Below are positions 33,170 through 40,007 of a stretch of 40,007 nt of DNA, piece after piece. The notes under the pieces were generated by a model. The model did not search any database. It was not told the origin of the DNA and saw only the letters and a list, made by a program, of their open reading frames with translations. Each line of letters opens with the position of its first letter. Position 1 is the first letter of the stretch. The DNA is from Labilithrix sp. GTDB lineage: Bacteria; Myxococcota; Polyangia; Polyangiales; Polyangiaceae. Location: the NCBI GenBank assembly GCA_028287035.1, contig JAQBQL010000055.1, forward strand, positions 1 to 40,007. Reading direction: 5' to 3'. A program made the translations under genes and the position numbers.

Positions 33170-36100
33170 TTACGGGTCGGTGGTCGAGCTCGCCCGCGCG
33201 ATCCCGAGGCGTGCGGCGCGTGCGGCGTCGAAGGCGCGGATGCGCTGCGCTGCCTTCGTGCTGATCGGGACGCGGTGCCCGATGAGCAGGAGCGTGAGCC
33301 GCGCGAGCGGGAGACCGACCTTCTGCGCGAGCTCCTTGCGCGGCGTTCCGCTGCCCTCGATGCGCTTGAGCGACGCGCGCAGCTCGTCGATCTCGCGAAC
33401 CGGGACGAAGCGCCGCGCGAGGTCCGGCGCGCCGAGCTCGGGCGTCTCCGGTGCCGCGGCGGGACCGTCGGTGAGGCCGCCGCCGAGCAGGAGCGTGACG
33501 TCGTCGTCGGTGAGGCCGCTCAGGCCCTCGCCCGCCCCGCTCTCGTCGATGATCGACGCCGCGAGCTCGCGCTTCTTGTCCTTGAGGAGCCCGATCTTGT
33601 CCTCGATCGTGCCCTGCGCGACGAGGCGCAGCACCGTGACCGGACGCTCCTGGCCGAAGCGGTGCGCGCGGTCGGTGGCCTGATCCTCGACCGCGGGGTT
33701 CCACCACGGATCGACGTGCACCACGGTGTCGGCGGCGGTCAGGTTCAGGCCCGCGCCGCCGGCCTGGCGCGACACGAGGAAGAGAGGCGCGGTGCCGTTC
33801 TGGAAGCGCGCCACGATGGCGTCCCGGCCGACGCTTGCGCCGTCGAGGTACTCGTAAGGGATCTTCTCGTGATCGAGATCCGCGCGCCAGAGCGTGAAGA
33901 GCTGCACGAACTGCGAGAACACGAGGGCTCGTCGGCCCTCGGCCACGAGCTGCCGCGCGAGCTCGAGGAACGCCGCGCGCTTGGCGCTGTCGTGGGGCGA
34001 GGCCGACGGATCGACCAGGCGCGGGTCGCAGGCCATCTGCCGAAGCCGCAGGATCGCGGTGAGCACCGAGAGGCGCGCCACCGCGCTCCCGCGGCGCGCG
34101 AGATCCTTCTTCACGGCTTCGCGAAGCGTCAGCGAGAGAGCGTCGTAGAGGCGCTTCTGGCGGAGGCCGAGGACGCAGGGGACGTCGAGCTCGGTCTTCG
34201 GCGGGAGCTCCGACAGCACCTCGGTCTTCGTGCGACGGAGGACGAAGGGACGAACGATCGCGCGTAGCTCCTGCGCGACCTCGCCCGACGGGTCGTTCGC
34301 GATCGGCCGCTCGAAGCGGTCCTCGAAGGCGTGACGCTCGCCGAGCATGCCCGGATTGGCGAAGCCGAGGATCGACCACAGCTCGGAGAGCCGGTTCTCG
34401 ATGGGGGTGCCGGAGAGCGCGAGCCGCATGTCGCCGACGAGGCGGCGCGCCGCGCGCGAGGCAGCCGCGCCTGCGTTCTTCACGTTCTGGGCCTCGTCCA
34501 GCACGACGCACCGGAACCGGCGAGCGGCGAGGCGATCCGCGTCGCGTCGCAGCACCGCGTACGTCGTGACGACGAGGTCGTGCTCGTGGATCCGGGCGTG
34601 CGCGAGCGACCGGGAGGCGCCGTGCAGCACGAGGACGCGCAGATCCGGGACGAAGCGCTTCGCCTCGCTGACCCAGTTGCCGACGACCGAGGTGGGGCAC
34701 ACGACGAGCGAGGGCGCAGGGCCTTCGTCCTCCTTCCAGCGCGCGAGATGGGCGAGCGTCATCAGGGTCTTGCCGAGGCCCATGTCGTCGGCCAGCACGC
34801 CGCCTGCGCCGAGCTCGCGAAGGAACTGCAGCCACGCAAGGCCACGCGCCTGGTAAGGCCGGAGCGACGCGGTAAGCCCGCGAGGCAAGGCGGGGACCGC
34901 GCTGACCGGCAGGGAGCGGAGCCGTGAGGCGAGGGCCGCGGCACGCTCGTCGAGCTCGCCGCCATAGCGGTCGACCCAGCGCTCGACGCGCGCGAGGTGA
35001 TGCGGCGCGAGGCGACCCCTGCCCGTGCCGAGCCCGAGGGCATCGGCCTCGGCCACGAGGGCCTGCACCTGCTCGGAGATCTGCGCGATGGTGCCGTCGG
35101 TCAGCTCGACCCACCGCCCGCGGTCGGCGAGCACGCGCCGGAGCCGGTCCATCTCGACCTTCAGCGTGCCGGCGCGGAACTCGAGCTCCGTCTCGAGCCA
35201 TCCCGAGGCGACGCCCACGTGGACGTCGACCACGACCGGCGGTCCGACGTGGACGCGGGCGAGCGCCTCGTCGACGAGGATCGCGAAGCGCGGCTCGGTG
35301 GCGGCGCGCAGGGCGGCGAGGCCCCGCGTGAACAGCGTCACCGCTGCGTCCTCGCGGGCGCGGAGCGGGCCCTCGGGATCGCGCTCCTCGGGGGAAAGGC
35401 CCGCGGCGAGCACCTCGGCCACCGCGCGCTGCTCGAGGTCCTCGTTCCGCGCCGCGAGCGTCGCGCCGAGCGGCGCCAGGGGCACGCGACCTGCGCCGTA
35501 CGCCGCCACGAGCTCACCGTGCACGTCGAGCGGAGTGCCGGTGAGCCGGAGCTCGAACACGGGCGCCTCGAGCGGCGGGAGCCCGAAGGCCTCCGGCCCG
35601 GGAACGGCGACCCCCAGGCCGCGTGGCGCGCCGAGCAGCGCAAGGCCGATCCGCTCGCGCGTCGTCTCGGTCAGCGGCAACGAGGGGACGCGCGACAGAC
35701 CCCAGGCGACGTCGAGGTCGACGTCGGGCGACACGGCATGAAACGTCTCGCGCGCCTCCGCCCACAGGAACGGAAACGGGCCGGAGAAGAGGAGCGCATC
35801 CTCGGCCGCCGCGACGAGGACGCCGTCCTCGTCGTACCAGCGCGCGTGCAGGCGGCCGCCTTCGGCCTCGAGACGCGGCGCGACCACGCCCTTCGCGAAG
35901 CGGAGCCGGCTGCGAAAGCCGCGCGTGAAGATCGGGTGACGCCCGACGAGCAGGTGAAGCAGCATCGACGCCTGCGCCCGGGTCGAGACGAGCGACGTCT
36001 TGTCCATGTGGCCGGGCGCGGTGAGCTCGACGAGCCGCCGGTGCCATGGCCTGAGACGCGCCTCGAGGACCTCGCGCGGCTTCACGAGCGCCCGTCCGCC

Positions 36101-36637
36101 GGGGCGGCGGTGGCGCACCACGAGCGCCGGTCGCTCCGCCTCGGCGGCGGCGAGGCCCGCGGTGCGCACCGGCTCGACGTCGATCTCGAAGGCGTCGTCG
36201 AACGCCCGGGGGGGAAGCCAGGTGGCGAGCCGCTCGGCCAGCGTTCGCTCCTCGAGCACCGACCGCCGGAGCGCGGGAAGCTCCGAGATCAGCTCCGCGA
36301 TGCGCGACGCCGGGGCGCCGCTCACCAGCGCGACGCGCAGCGCCTCGTGGGCCGCGACGTCGACGAGCAACCGGCATACGTGCTCGCAGACGAAGCTGCG
36401 ACCGCGCGAGCACGCGCACGCCACCTCGATGAGGCCTTGCCGGATCCGTACCTGCGTGAGCCCGCCTCCCGGAGCGCCGAGCGCCGCGACGAGGCGCCCT
36501 GCCGGGTCGAGCCGCGGGGGCTCGGTGTAGAGCAGGCCGTTCTGGAGGAACCGGTCGACCTGGTCGCGGCCGAACCGCGCGTCGCAGGCGGCGATGTCCG
36601 TCCGCGTCAGCCAGGCTCCTTCCGCGGTGTCGGCCAT
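33170..36637 (-). CDS. SNF2-family ATPase/helicase with N-terminal SWIM zinc finger
   Basis: The 1155-residue protein has a SWIM zinc-binding motif at 74-86 (C74, C76, C84, H86), a long middle region (100-580) that I do not recognise in detail, and a full SNF2 motor. The motor shows Walker A DDMGLGKT (617-624), DEAQ box (714-717), SGTPIENRL (742-750), and the second lobe with QAGGAGLNLTAAD (958-970) and DQATDRAHRFGQ (985-996). A short C-terminal module (1085-1150; RKELAQKVGLPLARLTLLL) looks like a small helical DNA-binding unit. Bacterial relatives (RapA/HepA-like, some phage-defence helicases) translocate on DNA or remodel protein-nucleic acid complexes. ATG 36637 precedes the domain start. 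Confidence 0.93.
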   Translation of the reverse strand: MADTAEGAWLTRTDIAACDARFGRDQVDRFLQNGLLYTEPPRLDPAGRLVAALGAPGGGLTQVRIRQGLIEVACACSRGRSFVCEHVCRLLVDVAAHEALRVALVSGAPASRIAELISELPALRRSVLEERTLAERLATWLPPRAFDDAFEIDVEPVRTAGLAAAEAERPALVVRHRRPGGRALVKPREVLEARLRPWHRRLVELTAPGHMDKTSLVSTRAQASMLLHLLVGRHPIFTRGFRSRLRFAKGVVAPRLEAEGGRLHARWYDEDGVLVAAAEDALLFSGPFPFLWAEARETFHAVSPDVDLDVAWGLSRVPSLPLTETTRERIGLALLGAPRGLGVAVPGPEAFGLPPLEAPVFELRLTGTPLDVHGELVAAYGAGRVPLAPLGATLAARNEDLEQRAVAEVLAAGLSPEERDPEGPLRAREDAAVTLFTRGLAALRAATEPRFAILVDEALARVHVGPPVVVDVHVGVASGWLETELEFRAGTLKVEMDRLRRVLADRGRWVELTDGTIAQISEQVQALVAEADALGLGTGRGRLAPHHLARVERWVDRYGGELDERAAALASRLRSLPVSAVPALPRGLTASLRPYQARGLAWLQFLRELGAGGVLADDMGLGKTLMTLAHLARWKEDEGPAPSLVVCPTSVVGNWVSEAKRFVPDLRVLVLHGASRSLAHARIHEHDLVVTTYAVLRRDADRLAARRFRCVVLDEAQNVKNAGAAASRAARRLVGDMRLALSGTPIENRLSELWSILGFANPGMLGERHAFEDRFERPIANDPSGEVAQELRAIVRPFVLRRTKTEVLSELPPKTELDVPCVLGLRQKRLYDALSLTLREAVKKDLARRGSAVARLSVLTAILRLRQMACDPRLVDPSASPHDSAKRAAFLELARQLVAEGRRALVFSQFVQLFTLWRADLDHEKIPYEYLDGASVGRDAIVARFQNGTAPLFLVSRQAGGAGLNLTAADTVVHVDPWWNPAVEDQATDRAHRFGQERPVTVLRLVAQGTIEDKIGLLKDKKRELAASIIDESGAGEGLSGLTDDDVTLLLGGGLTDGPAAAPETPELGAPDLARRFVPVREIDELRASLKRIEGSGTPRKELAQKVGLPLARLTLLLIGHRVPISTKAAQRIRAFDAARAARLGIARASSTTDP

Positions 36638-36833
36638 CACCGGCGTCTTTTCACTGCCCGCAGGCGATGGCAAGGCGGGGAGAGGCCCGGACCCCGCGGG
36701 CCGGCCGGCGGTTGCGTACCGGAGGCACCAATGGAGTGGCGCCTCGGTGGATCTCGCGCTACCACCTCCGGGCTCGACTCCCGACACCAGCGCGAGGATG
36801 GTCCAAGACGTGGCAACGAGAGGCGGCCCTGGC

Positions 36834-37742
36834 ATGATCTCCGACGCAGACAGCGCAGCGCGCAACGCCTTCCGCGTCGCGTTGCTCACTCCGCACGCCC
36901 AGGAGACGCCCCTCCCGCTCACCGGCACCCAGGAGCTCGATCCGGGCGACATCCTCGAGGTCCGCGAGATGGCGGAGATCATCGCCCGCGCCGAGCAGAT
37001 CGTCGCGGCGCCCCGCTCGAGCCGCGTGCTGCTCCCGGCGAGCCCGCCCTCCAGCCCGTACGGCGCTTCCGGCCGCCGCGGCGGTGACGATCGGTCGCCC
37101 GACTCCACGGACATCTTCGACGCGCTCGTCCGTCGCCGCACCGATGACACTTCGGGCCCCGCCACGCCGGCGCCCTCGGCGGTCCTCACCACCCTGCTCG
37201 GGGTCGGCCAGCCGCGGCTCGAGACGCAGACGCCGATCCCGACCGCCCCGACCGCCCCGACGCCTCGCGCCGCTCCGCGGGCGATTGCGGCGAGCTCGCT
37301 CGTGTTCACCGTCCCCGCCGTCGAGGAAGACGCATTCTACGCGCCCGGTGGACGCGTCCGGTCGCTCGCGGACGTGACCCTCGACGGATATCGCCCCGAG
37401 CCGACCCTGCTCGTCCGCGCGCAGGCGCGGCGCAAGCGCTTCACCTGGCTGATGGCGGCGGCGCTCCTCCCTGTCGCCGTTCTCGCCGCCATCGCGGTGT
37501 TCGGTCGGCCGGACGCAGCATCGGCGGTCCGCGCGCCCGAGACGATCCAGGTCGGTACCACGACCCTCGCCACTGCCACCCTCCCCGCGCGAGCACCCGC
37601 GGTCGCGACGCCGGCCGCCCGGGCCGGTGACGGCGTGGTCAAGGCCGAGGGCGTGAAGGCCGCCGCCGTGAAGGCGGAGACGACGAAGCCGGGCAGCGTG
37701 CCCACCTTCGACGTCAACAGCCTCCCGACCGCGAACCGCTGA
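36834..37742 (+). CDS. Single-span membrane protein with Pro/Ala-rich extracytoplasmic part
   Basis: The 302-residue product has a cytoplasmic N-terminal part (1-200) with Pro/Thr-rich stretches (residues 105-150), a basic stop-transfer sequence QARRKRF and one membrane helix (204-223, TWLMAAALLPVAVLAAIAVF), followed by an Ala/Thr/Lys-rich periplasmic tail. I recognise no catalytic domain. Start options are ATG 36834 or 36798; the former has a GAGAGG about 10 bases upstream. It is divergent from the SNF2 gene. The 196-base gap before it holds no clear promoter. It ends at a strong hairpin shared with the caspase-like gene. Confidence 0.65.
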   Translation: MISDADSAARNAFRVALLTPHAQETPLPLTGTQELDPGDILEVREMAEIIARAEQIVAAPRSSRVLLPASPPSSPYGASGRRGGDDRSPDSTDIFDALVRRRTDDTSGPATPAPSAVLTTLLGVGQPRLETQTPIPTAPTAPTPRAAPRAIAASSLVFTVPAVEEDAFYAPGGRVRSLADVTLDGYRPEPTLLVRAQARRKRFTWLMAAALLPVAVLAAIAVFGRPDAASAVRAPETIQVGTTTLATATLPARAPAVATPAARAGDGVVKAEGVKAAAVKAETTKPGSVPTFDVNSLPTANR

Positions 37743-37768
37743 GCGCTCGCTCCGTCAGAAGCGAGCGC
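37743..37768. terminator. Hairpin between convergent genes, spanning a stop codon
   Basis: GCGCTCGCT (37743-37751) and AGCGAGCGC (37760-37768) form a perfect 9-bp stem with an 8-base loop, directly after the TGA of the membrane-protein gene. The loop and 3' arm contain the last bases of the caspase-like gene, including its stop at 37755-37757. No T tract follows in either direction. Confidence 0.55.
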
Positions 37769-39377
37769 CGAGGGACGCCGAGCCCATCAGCGCCGCGAAG
37801 GATCTGAGCGCGCCCTCCTCACGGAGAAAGAGCACGTTGGCGGTCGCGCCGAGATCCAAGAAGAGGCGCTGGCGAGGGTCGAGCGCGAGGCGCAGGGCGG
37901 CAAACGCCTCGGGACCGAAGACGAAGGCCGAATGGCTCTGCGCGACGTCGCTCACGGGCGCGGCGCTCGTCGGGTCGACGGTCTGCGAGACGACGCCGGC
38001 GCGCCCGCCCGCGCCGAGGCGGAACGTGACGGCGCCCACGGGAACGCGATACTCGACGGACGCGCGGCCGTACCCGCCGACCAGCTTCTCTTCCTTCTCG
38101 GTCAACGTTCGCCCGGTGAGCTCCGCGCCCAGGCCCGCGGTGAGCGCCACGTGCGTCCACGCGTACGAGTAGCTCGCGTGCGGACCGTGCACGAACGCGG
38201 TGCGCGCGTTCGTGCCCATGTCGTAGCCAGCGACGAGCTCGTGATGACGCGGCGGCGCGCCCTCCGCTGGGTCGACGCGATCGGGCTCGACGTCGGGCTC
38301 GCCCTTGCGCGCCAGGACCTCGAGGCTCGACGGCGCGAACTCGCGGTCGTCCAGCTTGCGCTCCTCGCCCTCGCCGATGGCGATCGTGGCGATGCCGCCC
38401 GCCTGGCCGATGCGCCGCTGCACCACGTACCGTCCCGGCGGCAGCCGGAGCGCCATGCGTCGATCGGGGGCGCTCCACAGCTCGGAGAGAACGCTCTTGG
38501 CGCCCTGGGTGTAGACGAGGAAGTGTGCGTCACGCCCCTGCGGAAGGGAGAGCGTGGCCATGCGCGCGGCCGTCTCGGTGAGGACCACGGGTGAGGCCTC
38601 GCGCAGGCTGACGACCGCCTCGGGCTTCTGCAGGACGCCGCTGCTCTTCGCGGAACGGATCATCGTCTGCGAGTGTGCGAACGCGAAGCTCTCGTCGAGC
38701 GTGACGCGCGAGTCGCCGTTGGTGTCGGCCGCGCCGCGCAGGCCGTTGAGCCACGAGTGAGTGAAGATGGCCCCCTGCAGCTCGTCGGACTCCTGCGCAG
38801 CCTCGCCGTCACTCGATGCGTGGAGCCACACCTGGCCGCTCGCCTGCGGGACGTTCGTGGCGGTGATCGCGAACGGCGCGTCGGCGGTGAACCCCTTGTC
38901 GCGCGTGGCGCGGCACGCATCGGTGACGGCAATGCGAAGCCCGGCCGGCACCTCGCCGAGCTTCGCCGACAGATCGGTGAGGAGCACGCGGTCGTCGCCG
39001 AGGTGGATGGCGTCGTGATCGCCGTGACCGCTGAAGTAGAAGATGAGCGTCACCTCGCTCGAGGTGTGCTTGACCGCCTCGGCACGCGCGCGGTCGACCG
39101 CGGCGAACAGCTGCGCACGCGACGGCTCGGCGAGGACGAACGCGTTCTCCGACCTGACGCCGCCGAGGCTCACCACCACGTCGCGAACGCGCGTCGCATC
39201 GACGCTGGCGTACTTGAGGGGTCGCTCGGCGGGCAGGCCCACCTTGCTGCCCGCCGCTACCAGGATGCGCACGGGCTCGGCCAGCGCCGCGCCGCCATAC
39301 GCGGTGACGGCGCCGAAGACGAGCGACGCGCAGGCCGCCCGGAGCCGCCGCAGCACGCGCGAATGGCGAGCGCTCAC
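37755..39377 (-). CDS. Secreted caspase-like (C14) protease with C-terminal beta-barrel-like region
   Basis: The 540-residue protein has a signal peptide (cleavage after ALA near residue 33), then a caspase fold: catalytic His118 in FYFSGHGDHD, catalytic Cys155 in VTDACRAT, and the p10-like SSDGEAAQES...FTHSWLNGLRG. An EF-hand-like loop follows at 218-229 (DTNGDSRVTLDE), which suggests calcium control as in metacaspase-like enzymes. After a linker (270-380) comes a region of alternating strands (HHELVAGYDMG, YAWTHVALTAGLGAELTG, VTFRLGAGGRAG) ending in a terminal Phe, as in outer-membrane barrels. The GTG at 39377 overlaps the stop of the upstream anti-sigma-like gene (GTGA). Confidence 0.85.
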   Translation of the reverse strand: MSARHSRVLRRLRAACASLVFGAVTAYGGAALAEPVRILVAAGSKVGLPAERPLKYASVDATRVRDVVVSLGGVRSENAFVLAEPSRAQLFAAVDRARAEAVKHTSSEVTLIFYFSGHGDHDAIHLGDDRVLLTDLSAKLGEVPAGLRIAVTDACRATRDKGFTADAPFAITATNVPQASGQVWLHASSDGEAAQESDELQGAIFTHSWLNGLRGAADTNGDSRVTLDESFAFAHSQTMIRSAKSSGVLQKPEAVVSLREASPVVLTETAARMATLSLPQGRDAHFLVYTQGAKSVLSELWSAPDRRMALRLPPGRYVVQRRIGQAGGIATIAIGEGEERKLDDREFAPSSLEVLARKGEPDVEPDRVDPAEGAPPRHHELVAGYDMGTNARTAFVHGPHASYSYAWTHVALTAGLGAELTGRTLTEKEEKLVGGYGRASVEYRVPVGAVTFRLGAGGRAGVVSQTVDPTSAAPVSDVAQSHSAFVFGPEAFAALRLALDPRQRLFLDLGATANVLFLREEGALRSFAALMGSASLGARF

Positions 39378-40007
39378 TGTCCACCCTCCCACTCGACGCG
39401 TACGGCGGCCACGCCCGCGATCTGCCTCGTCGCCCGCACCCGCGCGATCGCCTCGGGCGTTCCGATGACGATGGTGCCGCTCGAAGGCGACGCGTCGATC
39501 TTCGCCGATCGCTCGGACAGGTGGGTGCCGGGCCCGCGCACGGCGAGCGGCATCAGCTCGAGATACTCGCCATCGTCTGCCAGCACGCCGCCGAGTATGG
39601 CCTCCTCGCGGTCGAGCGCAACCTCCACGCGCAGCCGGTCGCCCGGTCGGACGCGCAGGGCCGGCCCGCCCGCGAAGCGTGCCTGGTCGCCGCGGCGGTC
39701 GCGCACGACGGCGAGCTGCATGCCGCCCTTGAACGTCGTCTCGGGCTCGTGCGACGAGGGGCTGCCCGGCGAAGGCACCTCGCCCATCTGCACGCGATCG
39801 AGGGTCGGGACCGAGGCGGTGCCCGCCACGTCGTCGCCGCGAGGCGCGGGTTTGCCGACCTCGAGGTCGGGGCGGGTGCGCACGAAGAAGAACAGCGCCG
39901 CGGCCACCGCGGCGAGCGGCGCGACCATTCCGACCAGGCGCCGCGCCCGTGCGGCGGCCAGCGACGCGACGGAGGACAGCGGCCGAGCGGCACCCGCGAC
40001 GTGCGCG
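39374..40007 (-). CDS. Anti-sigma-factor-like membrane protein, 5' end outside window
   Basis: The frame is open to the window edge, so the gene begins beyond it. The visible part has a basic stretch (RARRLVG), one membrane helix (MVAPLAAVAAALFFFV) and then a periplasmic domain of about 160 residues with GGMQLAVVRDRRG, RVRPGDRLRVEVAL and a C-terminal IAGVAAVRVEWEGG. This resembles the outer half of myxobacterial anti-sigma-like proteins that often precede caspase genes; a zinc-finger anti-sigma domain (zf-HC2) would be expected in the missing N-terminal part. The ATG at 39928 is internal. It is coupled to the caspase gene by a GTGA overlap. Confidence 0.6.
   Translation of the reverse strand, partial: AHVAGAARPLSSVASLAAARARRLVGMVAPLAAVAAALFFFVRTRPDLEVGKPAPRGDDVAGTASVPTLDRVQMGEVPSPGSPSSHEPETTFKGGMQLAVVRDRRGDQARFAGGPALRVRPGDRLRVEVALDREEAILGGVLADDGEYLELMPLAVRGPGTHLSERSAKIDASPSSGTIVIGTPEAIARVRATRQIAGVAAVRVEWEGGQ

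Overview
The window is very GC-rich, gene-dense bacterial chromosome with intergenic gaps all under about 200 bases. GTG and TTG starts are common and many genes overlap by a few bases. Gene content points to a myxobacterium (Myxococcota, probably Polyangia): many predicted lipoproteins and Cys-rich exported proteins, an FHA/sigma-54 activator, a caspase-like protease, a SWIM/SNF2 ATPase, a histone H1-like protein and an ATP/ADP-carrier-like transporter fused to HEAT repeats. This assignment is inference from gene content; no rRNA, tRNA, CRISPR array, IS element or phage gene was seen.

Region 1 (1-6.5 kb): the 3' end of speA (arginine decarboxylase) and a 2OG-Fe(II) oxygenase on the + strand face a minus-strand run: inositol-3-phosphate synthase (TTG start, strong Shine-Dalgarno), a PgpA-family phosphatase, an MMPL/RND lipid-exporter-like protein and a DUF3047 exported protein. 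The last three overlap. Together they look like an inositol-phospholipid synthesis and export unit.

Region 2 (6.6-10.5 kb): a TetR regulator, then a minus-strand run of small membrane protein, fatty-acid-hydroxylase-like protein, MarC-family protein and a sensor-plus-diadenylate-cyclase-like protein. This is the most attractive signalling candidate in the window.

Region 3 (10.5-15.1 kb, + strand): a nucleotide-carrier-like transporter with a HEAT-repeat half, a translationally coupled protein with two cyclic-nucleotide-binding folds, and a stand-alone protein carrying an IF-2 N-terminal-type domain.

Region 4 (15-24 kb): envelope proteins (a large Cys-rich lipoprotein, a 5'-nucleotidase-like lipoprotein, a TlpA-like thioredoxin lipoprotein, a small lipoprotein, a DUF1554-like protein), a glycine-rich RRM protein, a cystathionine-synthase-type PLP enzyme and a histone H1-like protein.

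Region 5 (24-33 kb): an FHA/sigma-54 activator, thioesterase, dienelactone-hydrolase-like protein, SRPBCC protein and TIGR01777-type epimerase, then a TetR regulator divergent from a Baeyer-Villiger monooxygenase / HSL-type esterase / short-chain dehydrogenase operon. The order matches the mycobacterial mymA-lipR-SDR genes. A 47-bp dyad with four GGTAC/GTACC boxes lies between regulator and operon.

Region 6 (32.7-40 kb): a small exported helical protein with a leader hairpin, the SWIM/SNF2 ATPase, a single-span membrane protein, and a caspase-like protease with a C-terminal beta-barrel-like region. The protease is coupled to an anti-sigma-like membrane protein that runs off the window edge.
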